Shown piece by piece: positions 40,346 to 59,325 of a stretch of 64,000 nt of DNA. A model generated the notes under the pieces. The model worked only from the letters and a program-made list of their open reading frames with translations, was not told where the DNA came from and made no database searches. The stretch spans positions 17,878,388 to 17,942,387 of the forward strand of contig NC_058053.1 of assembly GCF_020085105.1 (NCBI RefSeq), given 5' to 3'. The translations under genes and the position numbers were made by a program. Positions within the stretch are counted from its first letter, which is position 1. Each line of letters starts with the position of its first letter. This DNA is from Siniperca chuatsi. Its lineage: Eukaryota; Chordata; Actinopteri; Centrarchiformes; Sinipercidae.

Positions 40346-41539
40346 GCTAATAACTAGCTTAGTGACTTGGTTTTGACTGACATTAGTGGACAGCAAATAT
40401 AACACAAATATACCTACCTGGCTCTGCTGGCTACTGTTGACAGCAAGGACACTTTGATTTATGTTTGCTATCATTGTCTCCAAGAGGTTAAGAAAGCATG
40501 GCTACCTCGCTAGCCGTGCTGTTGCCTAGCGGTTCAGTCTTTTTCAGCCTTGCTATCAGCTAGCTCGTGGTGCCGGCTCAAAGATAAACAAGAATAAAAA
40601 ACCTGTGCCAACCTGCCATTTGCTGAGCAGTGTTTCTGTACCATAATGCTCTGTTTGCACATAGCCTGCAATGTAAGAATAACTGCTGTCCCTAGCCAGT
40701 TAGCAGATAAGTTTGGCTTATTTCTTGTTTTTAGTGTAAGTTAAAGAAAATCAGGGTTATCCATTTTAATGTTGTGCTTCCTTCCATGAGTGGAAAGACT
40801 GTGAAAATCATTCACATCAATCAGTGTATTTTCCAGCTTTCAGGCACATTCTGGGCCTGTACCACTAAACTGCTGCTGTGGAAAACCATCCAAATGATCA
40901 GATGATTATCATAATTTATTTTTTATATAGTAAATCACAGACTCTAAGGCGATATTGTGTATTTCCACAACCATACAATACTAAATCTATTTTCTGTCAG
41001 AAATGGCTTAATTTTCCAGTTAAAACTAAATGAAACACATGGGTGTTGGAACATCTTAAACCAATGACTTATTTTCACTAATAAATGTCATTTATACGAG
41101 AATTCGAACCACAAACTCTTTCGATCCTTGAGAAAAACATGTGTGAGTGAGAAATCTGTAAGGCCTTCATCACTGGAATTGTTTGTTTGAGGAGGACTGG
41201 TGCTTGACCTCCTGGATGACAGCTTGACGCACAAGCTCACGAGGACAGCCCCCGCCTGCCAAAGACAACAAGCGTAGATGGACCGGCGTTAATTACCAAA
41301 GAAGAATGGTACCCTTGTCCTTCACAAGACACAATGACACCAAATAATCAGACAAAGGAGCTTTTCACAGACTGTCAGAGGTTGCAAAAGCAAGGAGCAA
41401 AATAAATGGACAAATGGAGGTCTGTAAGTGGAACATCAACAGCAGGTAGTATACAATAAGAATAATCCCATTTTAGACATTGATTTTCCCATATTTAATG
41501 AGAAAGTAAGCAAGAAGCAAGAAAATAAGAATTGTATGT
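40346..41539. other. Intergenic stretch without recognised features
   Basis: No exon, RNA gene or repeat family recognised. Confidence 0.4.
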
Positions 41540-42241
41540 CTAAACAGCAGCTCTACTTCCAAAGGACACTTAGGAAAACCAACCTGTCCGTGAAGCTGCT
41601 TGTGTCCTTCTACCACTGCTCTATAGTGTACCGACATACTGTCAGTATGTCAGCTGTTCAGCAGCAGACAGAAGAGCTCTCCAGAGAGTCATACACACAG
41701 CCCAGAAAATAATCGGACTTCCCCTGCCCGCACTGGAAGACACCTTCAGATCACGCCTCCTCCGCAGAGCCAGCAGCATTCTGAAGGATGCAATTCACCT
41801 CTATCATCATCTCTCCTCTCTGCTGCCAGCCGGAAGGTGCTACAGGGCCTTAAAGGGACAGTTCACCCCAAAATCAGTTGGGGTGAACTGTCCCTTTAAA
41901 GACCCACACTTCCAGGCTCAAAAACAGCTTTTACCCCAGAGCCATCATTGAACTGAACTCCACAAAACAATGTCCCCCCCCTCACATCATCACAACACTC
42001 CACACCACAGGACTAACAACTGGAATAGTACTTCCATCCAATGAGGAAATGTGCAATAACATTTTCTTTTTTATACCGCTTCTTTTTAATCTTTTTATTA
42101 TTACTTATTTAACTTAATGGGCATGTGCGTATATGTGTGTGTGCGCATGATTATGTGTGAAATGTTAAATGAATCGTTTTAGGAGCTGCACAGCAAATTT
42201 CGTTGTACAATGCCAATGAAGGCATTTTATTCTATTCTATT
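41540..42241 (+). pseudogene. 5'-truncated LINE (L2-like) with the ORF2 C-terminus and 3'UTR
   Basis: Encodes the end of a LINE ORF2 protein: LYFQRTLRKTNLSVKLLVSF from 41551, then, after a frame change near 41650, AQKIIGLPLPALEDTFRSRL, ASSILKDA, LLPAGRCYRALK, and after an inserted palindrome RLKNSFYPRAIIELN. The 3'UTR ends TTTCGTTGTACAATG and (TTCTA)n tail at 42228-42241. The reverse transcriptase core is missing. It is broken by at least one frameshift and by the insert at 41854-41895. L2/CR1 assignment is from memory. Confidence 0.75.
41854..41895. mobile_element. 42-bp palindromic TTAA-flanked mini-element
   Basis: AGGGACAGTTCACCCCA, spacer AAATCAGT, TGGGGTGAACTGTCCCT: perfect 17-bp arms. 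TTAA stands directly on both sides (41850-41853, 41896-41899). Removing the element plus one TTAA rejoins the LINE frame as RALKTHTSRLKNSF, so it is a real insertion with TTAA duplication. TTAA and an AGGG terminus suggest a Kolobok- or piggyBac-type transposase acting in trans. Confidence 0.85.
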
Positions 42242-42868
42242 AAATATGAGCTAAATATCTTCTATACTCAGAGAGAGTAAAATCTCACACACCTTACACT
42301 TTCAAAACAGGAATGTCAGGTCTAAGAGCTTTTGTATGAGTATAAGCTGAGGAGTGTTTCTGTGGTGATTATGAAAGCCGGTTCCAGTACAATCTGTGTC
42401 AGAGATTCGACATGGACGCAGGAGGCAGCTATTGAAATCCAATGACCTGAGAGAAATTGCAAACAATCGGGACAGCAACATTCAGAGCAATGTTGCCTCA
42501 GCAGTACTATATTTGCATCATGTATTATTTATGCAATGAATAATAATGGTTTAAAAGGTGTTTATTTATCTGTTTTGTTTTGGCTTTGACCTTGTGAAAG
42601 ATATGCTGGTAGGTTACACCCACATTTTTACAATAAACAGGGATGGTCACATGACATTAATCATTTACATGTAGATGCACACACTGATGATGTTGCTTTT
42701 GCATATGCAAAAGTTATATACATGTAGTATATATGTGTTTGCACAGTTGATTGTGTATCCAAGAATACACAGAGTAACTAATAGTACAGTACTACAGCAA
42801 TGCTAGCGGCTTTGTGAGGCTGTATTTAGGCACAGCAGGGCTTTAAGCTATGCTAATATGCTAACAAT

Positions 42869-43092
42869 GGGTGACTGTGGCTTAGTGGTAGAGTGTGTCG
42901 TCCACCAATCAGAAGGTTGGCGGTTTGATCCCAGCTTGACAAGCTCGAAGTGTCCTTGTCCACTGAACCCCAAATTGTGAGTGTGATATGTAGTTAAAGC
43001 GCTTTGAGTAGTCAGAAAGACTAGAAAGGCTCTATATGAGTACAGTCTATATAAGTATATATATAACTCTCTATATAAGTACAGTCCATTTA
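42869..43092 (+). mobile_element. tRNA-derived SINE, internally deleted
   Basis: tRNA-like head with TGGCTTAGTGGTAGAG (A box) and GGTTTGATCCC (B box), then TGTCCTTGTCCACTGAACCCC and tail AAAGCGCTTTGAGTAGTC, GACTAGAAAGGCTCTATATG. The part between the AACCCC and AAAGCGC blocks is shorter than the form I remember. The tail end CTATATAAGTACAGTCCATT is preceded by a diverged duplicate at 43029-43057. No clear target-site duplication. Confidence 0.75.
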
Positions 43093-44342
43093 ACATTGAC
43101 AATGCTCAATATAATGTTCACCATCTTAGTTAGAATACAAATATTCTCTAATCAGCACTAAACATAACACCAAAGTGTTGCACGTTATGTTAGCATGCTA
43201 AATCACATTGTATATATAAATATAATATGTATGTTGTAAATATTTACCTTGCACTTGTTTCATTTATCAAAATGTAGTCAAACATTATAGAAATATCAGT
43301 GGTGCAGTGGTGCGCTTTGGAGATAATTCAGGATTCAGCAAAGAGCCAGGCCGACTCTTTGGTAAGACAAGGTCAGGTTCAACAGATGTTCCGGAGAGCA
43401 CACAGTATCACACTTAGAGTTGTGATGTGCAACACAGAGGTCACTGCAGTCAGTGGTCTTTGCGAGGACAGTTTATATGAAAAGTTTGTATGAAAAGTCA
43501 TACATAAGCAACTATGAGAAAAGAAAAGCAGTGATTCTACAGCTGAACAAACCACTGGATGTGAAAACTAACATTTCAAGTATAGCATAAGTATGTAATT
43601 TTAGCTACATACCTACATACATCTAGCTACTTAGCTAGATGTATGGATAGTTTATGTATTTAAAAGTATGGGATTTGTTTTCTCCTGCAGTGTCAGGTTT
43701 AATCTAACACATCTCACCATCAAAGGATTTTCTGCAATCTTGTGATCCTGACCTTGAAGTCCAGATGGACCTGAAAAGAGCAGCCAGGGGACATTTGAAT
43801 TAAATTAGATCTGGTAGATAGACATAATTACATGACATCAGATTAACAGAAGTGAATGTTTGATCTCCACTTTGAAGGAATCACATCTTTGGTTCTCTTT
43901 GAAGCTTGCATTCCTGCCATTATTGACGTTTTCAATAATATAGTCAGCAACTAGTTTGAGTAGTGAAAAGATGCAACATAAATACCTCAGCATGCTTACT
44001 TCTGCAAACAGCAAGTGCACGCGTGAAAAGCATGACTCATTACATCCTGTCATACACCCCCTGTTTACTGACAGTCTGCACAGGAAAGTATGATTCTTCA
44101 AATTTCAAATAAGTGCTTAAAGAGGCTGAAACACACCTTGAGTTGACCTTTTAGCACCCACATTTGACAAAAGGGTACCAGAGGCACACGAAAACAGACC
44201 AAAGATGTGGCTGGATGTGGCTTTGTCCTTGTGGTAGCAAACTGAATGTGCAGTGAAACGTGCCAGATAACTCACCTGTTTTTAGTTAACACTGATAAAG
44301 ACAAAACAACCATTCATTTGTATTTCTTTGTAGATATCCTGA

Positions 44343-44345
<3 letters not shown>
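43093..44345. other. Intergenic stretch without recognised features
   Basis: No gene. A perfect hairpin lies at 43616-43645. Confidence 0.45.
43616..43645. repeat. Perfect inverted repeat, 13-bp arms, 4-base loop
   Basis: CATACATCTAGCT, ACTT, AGCTAGATGTATG. Could form a compact hairpin; the flanks show no other sign of a small RNA. Confidence 0.95.

Positions 44346-44425
<80 letters not shown>
44346..44425. repeat. (TA)40 microsatellite
   Basis: 80 bases of perfect TA repeat. Long open frames across it are low-complexity artefacts. Confidence 0.97.
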
Positions 44426-44427
<2 letters not shown>

Positions 44428-44533
44428 AGGAATATATACAAAAATGCACACACTTATACAGATTAAAAAACGTATGTGGACTGTGACTGTTTTGTGTTAA
44501 CAAATTAATGGTACCATAAGAAGCCATACAGTG

Positions 44534-44534
<1 letters not shown>

Positions 44535-44566
<32 letters not shown>
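44535..44566. repeat. (TG)n microsatellite
   Basis: About 32 bases of TG repeat, continuing into a GCGTGCGCGTATGC and GAGAGTGAGAG-type low-complexity zone up to about 44650. Confidence 0.95.
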
Positions 44567-44570
<4 letters not shown>

Positions 44571-44694
44571 CGCGTATGCCTGCGTGCGTCTGTGTGTGTG
44601 AGTGAGAGAGTGAGAGAGGCAGAAACTGAGAGTGAGACTGTGAGAGAGGGCAATATCTGTGTCATTTCCAGGGAAGAGAAGTTGTGCCTGTGAG

Positions 44695-45515
44695 TATGGG
44701 GGACCGTACAAGCCATAATACATTCTGGCACTAATATTACATATAATATATGTATGTAAAAAGAAAATGTATGTATGTCTGAAGAAATGTCATGACAGAG
44801 GGCCGCAGTTCCTCTGACATGACCACACATCTACGATGATGGCTTTCAGGAGTTCACCTGGAGTTCACCTGGAACTCCCAAACCACAAGTCTGTTTCTCT
44901 CTGCTGTTGTTTGTTCACATAGAGCCTAACGTTAGATAGCTGTCACATGGCTAGCTTCTGCCAGACCAGCATAATGTCAGTTAAACGTTCATTTTAATCA
45001 GCCCAGATCTATGTGAGAAGACAACGGCAGAGATAAACAGACTTACTTGCTGAGAGTTCATGGAGCTCATGGAGGCCTTTGCTGTAGGTTTGCGGTGATG
45101 CCAGAGGCTTACAGCGGACGAGAGGAAGAATGACGATCTGTATGCAGATGTAAATCACGCTCTCCTTGCCCCCTCCTCTCGAACTTCTCAGCCAATCACA
45201 GCGTGATAAATGAGCTGCCATCCGTTTCCACTATACTGTTTCAAAGCATGCATACATTCTTCTCTTACATGCATACATTTTCTTCTATATATATATATAT
45301 ATTATATATAATATTAAATGCATACATTGACTGCATGTGCATGACAGCAAATGTTTATTATTATTATTATACGTTAAAATAATAAATATGAGAGTGAAAA
45401 TGTCTGGGTGTAAGAATGAAAATAAATTAATGTGAGCTTTAAAAAGGCGTGAAAGGAAAATGTGTGTGTGAAAGAGGGCCAGAATGTATTATGGCTTGTA
45501 TGGCCCCTCATATGT
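44695..45515. mobile_element. Possible inverted-repeat element, about 820 bp
   Basis: The arm at 44699-44729 (GGGGACCGTACAAGCCATAA, TACATTCTGGC) is the reverse complement, with two mismatches, of 45479-45509 (GCCAGAATGTATTATGGCTT, GTATGGCCCCT); similarity extends a few bases outward. The sequence between has no protein and no other obvious symmetry. It may be one element with terminal arms or two fragments of one family in opposite orientation. Confidence 0.5.
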
Positions 45516-46447
45516 GAGACTGGTTTGTGCTGAATGTGGTCTGGCGCACGTTCAACACATTCAACACATTTCTCAACTCTCCTGGACAAACTTATATTTT
45601 CTTAGGGTTATTCATTTATTTGGAAAATAAAAAACAAAATGATCTGCATATGTTGTAGTTTAGCATCACAAACTACTGTCACCACTTGACCCCACATCAG
45701 GGCCTAAGTTTGCGAGGGAGAGTGAAAGTGAAGGATTTTAACGTTTTTAAAAGAAACAATAACACATTCTTCCTCTTGCAAATGAAAAGTTATGTTCATT
45801 AGCAATAAAAGACACCCTTGCTTATTTCATTACACTACCACTACAGCCTCACTTATGACCAGTACTGTAGCTTATGGTGGCTAATGTTAGCAAACTTTAG
45901 ATAGCTGCTGTCTAACTGACTTGAATGAGTATGTTTGCTGATTTTATGACTCTGTATAACATCCATTCATGTTACTGAACAGAAACTTGAGAAATAAAGG
46001 CAAAGTCAATGTACCATTATCTTGTAATTACTCCAGTGGCTGCTGTTCAGCAAAGGTTAGAGCTTTAAGTCCAGTCAGACAATCTGACTCAGGTAAATAC
46101 AGTTTATATAACTGTGTCTGCTTTGCCCACACTCAGGAAATACAACAACGGTAGCATGCAAGTGAGACAGATATTCAAATGGCACCAGGTAGAGACATTT
46201 GGTTATGAAAACTGTGAGATGAGGAGCAGAGTGGGCTGTGTGGTTTTGTTGTAAGTGTGCATCATAATATTGCGTGACCTTTCAGTTGAGACATTTTGCA
46301 TGCAGTTTGCATTCCTTTAACATTTCAGAGTGTGGGAGGTTAGGATCTGTCTCTCTACTGAGGTTGATATTTGGTATTTACACCCACCCGCACAGACTTT
46401 TATTCTATGCACGCTATGAAATGTTGCAGTACGTCCACCACCTGAAA

Positions 46448-46500
46448 GTTCAAGTTCTTTATTGTCATATGCACAACAACTACAGTGAAGCAGTCGTTAT
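46448..46500 (-). mobile_element. LINE 3' tail fragment
   Basis: GTTCAAGTTCTTTATTGTCA followed by TATGCACAACAAC is a LINE end read backwards, as seen in teleost genomes. About 50 bases can be recognised. Family uncertain. Confidence 0.5.
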
Positions 46501-48050
46501 GAAATGTGTTATAATTGTTTCCTTTTATTTGGTCTTCTTACGGTCTCTGCCACACTGCTTGCAGGCCAGATTGTCCCGACATCTTTGTGTAACTTTGACA
46601 TCCTGTATATGTTCTCAGCTTGACTGCCTAAATATCAGTTTCAATTCATGAATCTTGATTTTTAGCCGGGTTACCCCCCAACAAACACAGACCCCTTTAA
46701 CCTCCACCCATGGACATCACCTGTTTTCTTATACATTGTATTAATGACCTGGATTGTGTTTTTCTCTTTGTCTTGATTGGCAAAATGGCAGCTCCACAGG
46801 AAAATCCCTAATAAGCATTAAGCAGCTGCTCAGTCTGGGAGGAGAAAAGGTGAAGGAAGCCACACACAGCAGCCCTGTCATTACTGAAAGTCAGCCACTC
46901 GTTTGCATGCATCAATAACAAGGACATGTATTTAGACATCTGACAGTGTACATTGAATGTAAGCACTCATGTGCGTGTACACTTATGCACGTTGCCTTTA
47001 TTGATCTGTCTCCTGGTTCTCATGCAACTCTTTTCCTCATTCTTAGGCAAACGCTCGCCCTTCCCTTATTTTTCTGCATGTCTTGTCTGTTCCTTTCTGC
47101 CTAAAAATCTAAAGAACTGAGATTTTTAACAACGAACAAGTAGTCTAGATAAAGTAGTCCTCCAATTAAAGTGATGCATTTGTGACCACGTGACCTTGAA
47201 TTTCATTCACATTCATCATTTAATATTTGGAGATGTAGATGGTGTAAATGGATAGATATGTAACAAGGCACCCTTAATCAAACGTTTATAAGTTTTAAAT
47301 AATCTCTTTACTTCCTTTAGGCTGTTTGACCACTTATTTCCAGAAAACTGCTGCAGATAATCTAGACCACACTTAATTTATCAACAACTTATTTACACTT
47401 ATGCCGTGATAGATTTTATCCTTTTATTAGTGCCTTATAAACATTTATAACTACGGACTTGATCACCAGTAGAAAGTGAGAAACTCATAAGAATTTATTA
47501 ATCCATTCCCAGCATTTATAACTGCAGCATTACAATAGTCTATAGAAAGGACAAACACCAGCCAAAGGGATTTTTCACAACCAACAACCCAAAAGTTTGT
47601 CTTCATTGCTTATAATTGACCTATAAAGTATTACTAAATTATTGATTAACCATGAACCATTACTTTTTATAAAGTGATACTGGAAATTCCAATCATGTGC
47701 TTTCATGTTTGCTAATGGAGCGAGTCTTCTGTTTCCATTTTTCACAGCCTGTACCATTAAGGGAGGCATTATAATATACTAATATAAGCTGAATAGGCCA
47801 CATGGAGAAGGTAGAAGCCCAGAATGATAAATAATAAATATAGAATAATGGAAACTACATAGAATTAGACCAGAATATATATTCAATTCAATACTCAATG
47901 TACAATAGAAAAAGAGAATAGAATAGAGAAGATTAAACAGAATTATACATATAATACAAATTCAAATTCATACACTGCCAAAACAAGTGTGAAATAAAAA
48001 AACATTTTTTTTACATAAATACATAAATAGAAGAATTAGGATTTTGCTGT

Positions 48051-48053
<3 letters not shown>
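46501..48053. other. Intergenic stretch; possible diverged repeat at 47270-47700
   Basis: No gene. TTATAAACATTTATAACTAC-type words near 47430 resemble the inverted-repeat element at 63156-64000, but the match is too short for a firm call. Confidence 0.35.

Positions 48054-48132
<79 letters not shown>
48054..48132. repeat. Compound (TA)n(GA)n microsatellite
   Basis: About 40 bases of TA followed by about 38 bases of GA, some 300 bp upstream of the sik1 promoter CRE. Confidence 0.97.
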
Positions 48133-48135
<3 letters not shown>

Positions 48136-48399
48136 TGTATATATGTAGTAGTATATTAGTATATGTGTATGAATATATATATAGTTAGATATATAGAATA
48201 GGATAAAATAGAGCATAATTTAATATAATGTGGTTTACTCAATAAAAAAACTAAAAACTATCTAATAACCGATGATCACCAGTTGCTTCCTGTTTCTGTT
48301 TGTGCTGAAGCCGCGCGCGCAGCCGGTCTGTAAGTATAGACTGCATAAAATAGGTGTAACGAGCTAGGCAGCCCGCGAGCAACAGCCCGGCAGAGGGAA

Positions 48400-48600
48400 A
48401 CATCACGTGGTGACATATCTCCACGACTGACGTCATCGTCCCCATCTCCAAGCAACCCCTCCATCAGCACTCGCGTCACCGTGAGCCAGAGCCGCGTCGT
48501 TGCCCGGCAACCCGTGCCTTGCGCTCGGGTCCGGCCTTGCCTTGCACCCAGCTCGGAGCTCTGACGCGGGTGTGACGTTAATAAGGTGGGTATCAATTTG
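48400..48600 (+). promoter_or_regulatory. sik1: sik1 promoter with CRE cluster
   Basis: CpG-rich region just upstream of the first sik1 exon. It has one perfect palindromic CRE, TGACGTCA (48428-48435), and three half-sites: CGTCA (48474-48478), TGACG (48562-48566) and TGACGTTA (48573-48580). An E-box CACGTG lies near 48405. TTAATAAGG directly after the last half-site could act as a weak TATA element. SIK1 is a known CREB target in mammals. The start site is inferred to lie shortly after 48580. Confidence 0.65.
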
Positions 48601-48913
48601 TTATGGTGGCGGAGGGAGGAGGAGGAGGAGAAGGAGGAGTTCCCCCCTGTGAGTGCCGAAGCCCTGTGCTCTGCATTCCGGCGGAGCGCACAGGCACACA
48701 CCGGCCGCAGCACAGTCCCGGGCCGAAAGACTTGTTGTATGAACTCAGAGTAAGGACGGGAGAAAAAAAGTTGCTCCGCTCGTGTAGTTTTTTTATTACA
48801 GTGTTTCCTCTTTGCTGTGTTGTTGAGACGTCGCTCTGGTTGTGGAATGGTTTACGTTTCTTCTGAAAGCTGCCTGAACTGTGAGAGAAAGTGGTTTATG
48901 TCCGCTCTTTAAG
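48601..48913 (+). other. sik1: sik1 non-coding exon 1 (approximate start)
   Basis: GC-rich and ending in a strong donor AAG|GTAAGA at 48913. It joins the acceptor at 49447/49448, 43 bases before the start codon. If transcription begins upstream of 48603, it carries an upstream ATG opening an 87-codon frame (48603-48866), which could lower translation. The 5' limit cannot be read from the sequence. Confidence 0.5.
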
Positions 48914-49447
48914 GTAAGACGAGACTCTCAGATTTTTACTGCCTGATATTTCCTTTACGATAATTTTGTAATTTTCTTCTTGCTATCTTTCGGTTTTAGT
49001 CATGTCGATTTCTCATCTCTTTTACTTTCTATTTGATCGGCTCTGTTGAACAGTGGAAAAATAACCTACATGCATTTTGTAACTAAAGTATATTTAAAGA
49101 TTAAGAAAATGTACTTTCAAATGTTTTCAAGCCGTATACGTATTTACGTACGCTTCAAATAATTTTCTTTTGACAATAAAACTGTGAAGATAATTTTGAT
49201 TGCACCTCACTCACTCCAGGCTAGTAAGCGTATACTTTGTCCTACTGAACTCGTTTGTTATACAAGGTTTTCACACTGCTGCACCATACATACCCGCACA
49301 TAGGCTCACATATATACCGTGTATACTTATTATAAACTGATTTGGACAAAAGCATCTGCCAAATGAATGTAATGTAAACATGTAAAGTATATATGTTAAT
49401 ATTCTAATAAAAAACAATGAAATATACAGCTGTCCTTGTCTCTGCAG
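48914..49447 (+). other. sik1: sik1 intron 1
   Basis: GTAAGA donor and TCTGCAG acceptor; no other feature seen. Confidence 0.55.
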
Positions 49448-49478
49448 GTACTAGCCTTAAACTATCACAACGCTGTAG

Positions 49479-57057
<7,579 letters not shown>

Positions 57058-59325
57058 AACATCAGCCATCATGACCAGCAATTGTTTCCTCTGTCAAAGA
57101 CACTCGCAGTAAAATCCTTGATTTAGTGCCGAGAAGAAAAGAAAGCAGAAGTGGGGAAAAAGAACAAAAACCAGATGCAAGCAACACATTTACACTTTAT
57201 TTAACAACATGTGGTACACATGTGAGAATGTGTCCACACACGTGTGTATGTTGTGTATGCTTTTAATATCATATAAGCTAAAGACTAAGCAATAACCAAA
57301 CTCTGGACAAGGTGTTAAACCTGTATCAGACAGCCAGAGAAGCAATAATAGACTGAAAGACTCTCGTCCAGCTCCCTGATGGACTCACTTGAATAAAATG
57401 AGAGCTGAACTTAGCCGATACAATTATGTCTCATATGTTTTGATGCTGTTTAAGTTAACTATATGATTTTTTTGAATACAGGAAGGCTCCCTCTTCCTCA
57501 TTCTTTTTTAGTCACTTTTTGTGTCATTTCCTCGATGTTTTTCACTTGACTGGACAGAAGACCAAAATTCTTTCTTTTTTTTCTCAATTTTTCCTACGTT
57601 GTTCGCCTTTCTAAAGAGACATTTCTCTGTAGCAGTGCAATGAACATGCAGTATAGTGCCCTAAGCTTACAAACGTTCACTGAAGGAGTTCATTTTGATT
57701 TCTATTGAAACTGTGATTTTTTTTTCTGTGCTACGCAAATGCTGCTTTTACCTCAAACTGCAAAAAGACTTTTACTTTCTCATCAGCCAGAACTGAAGGA
57801 AAGATAGTGTCTCGCTTATTGAGTAAAGCACAAAAGGTATATCAGTCAGCTTGGTAGCACCTTACATATGTGGATACATCGATCCATATTCCCGTAAGCA
57901 CCTTCTTGTTAGATGCTTGGACTACCTCCTCAGGCAAGAATTTGGAAACAGACAAACATCAATCCCGGAATATCAGAGGAATGACAGAAGAATAAAGACC
58001 GTTGGAACAGTGCAATATTTCACATTGAAATACAAAGATGAGGCTCTACATAGGATGATCAAAATGTAAATGCAGATTTGCCTGAGGTTTTTTTGTTATT
58101 ACCTTTAATTTTTCAGTTTGCTGTGCTAGCTAGCTGACTAGAACAGGTACTAGTTATGTAACATAATAACATTATACTGTAGACATTGAGAGGAGAAACT
58201 CAAGGCATTTCAAAATGCTGTTTCCTCACACAGCATGCTTGTAGTTCTTTAATTGAAAGGAAGAATTTGGGTTTTACCAAAGAGTGAAGAGCACAAGAGA
58301 TGGGTGATCTATCACAGACACACTACTGACTTTTCACTTTGAATGCTGTCTCAAAATGTAGCACGGTGGTTAGTTAGCATTTTCACATGATCTCCTTTGC
58401 TTTTGCTGTGAGAAACCTCTCGCTGCCACCAAATCCTAATGCTACACGTGTTGTTGATATCTCTAGCTTACTGTCAGGACCATGGTGGTATTCATTTTTG
58501 TACTTTTCTAGAAAAGAAGAAGAAGAAAAAGGAAAAAAATCAGAACATAGCAACACCATGTTGTATGTTGATGTTGAACTTTCTTCAGTTGTCCATAAGT
58601 GGCTAGAACAAGCTGATTTATTTGTGCAGTCAGTTCAGATGATGTATTAGAAAACTGCAAGAGATGTAATATTGTAAGCTTAGTTAGTTCTCTCATATCT
58701 GTGAAACATCTTGTAGAAGAGCAGTGTTTTTCCAAACCCAGTTCTATGTTGGAAACATGCAGTGTTGCTATTTCTATCCAACTATTTTTGGCTGATTGCA
58801 CTCACTACCAACACTTGTGCCTTTATGTGATCAAACCCACGATTAGAGGTCTTCATCTCTGATCGCTACACTGAAGAAAGAAAGATGAATGGCTCTGTTA
58901 CTGGCCATTCAGTCAGAAGGCCCTTTTGATATCTTCTCTGACCTCTCACTCTTCTCTGAATCTGACCTTTGAACTTGCCGTGTAAACAGGAGCAAGAATT
59001 GCACTTTATTCATATTTCTTATTACTGATTTTTTTTTCTCATGATGAAAAAAAATCAAAAAACTATTGAAACACTAAGAGTCTTGATGCAAATCTGTAAG
59101 ATGACAATTTTTGATAAACTTTGGATAAGAAGTATTTCATTTGAATTTTTTTCTGATTTGTTACTTGACTGTGTGAGCATGTGCATGTCTGTGTGTGTGT
59201 GTCTGTGTGCGTGTGTGTGGAGGGGCGAAGAGAAGGAGAAAAGAAAGGAGAGAGAATGTTAGTTCAAGAAAGATTGTTTATTTATGTTGCTATTTATTTA
59301 AATAAAGTTCACTTCCTAAACTGTC
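57058..59325 (+). other. sik1: sik1 3'UTR (inferred)
   Basis: From the stop at 57057 to the AATAAA at 59301. An earlier AATAAA at 57392-57397 could give a short form. No intron signal or repeat element is evident. The length is similar to that of mammalian SIK1 as I recall it. A (TG)n stretch lies near 59188-59220. Confidence 0.6.
59277..59306 (+). terminator. sik1: AU-rich elements and poly(A) signal of sik1
   Basis: GTTTATTTATG and CTATTTATTTA (overlapping ATTTA pentamers) stand directly before AATAAAG (AATAAA at 59301-59306). ATTTA clusters destabilise mRNAs of immediate-early genes, and SIK1 is one in mammals. A GT-rich region (GTCTGTTGTTT) lies 20 bases downstream, as expected at a cleavage site. 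Confidence 0.65.

Noticed and set aside
42869..42945. tRNA gene
   Set aside because: tRNA-like only as the head of a SINE; the acceptor stem does not pair.
44282..44830. 182-codon minus-strand open frame
   Set aside because: Made largely of (TA)n and (TG)n microsatellites read as YIYIYI and THTHTH; low-complexity artefact.
44346..48132. CRISPR-like or satellite array
   Set aside because: Repeats here are simple dinucleotide tracts and scattered elements; there are no regularly spaced repeats with unique spacers.
48251..48713. 145-codon minus-strand frame over the sik1 promoter
   Set aside because: CpG-rich promoter DNA often has open antisense frames; no family resemblance or splice sites. 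A divergent non-coding transcript is possible but not shown.
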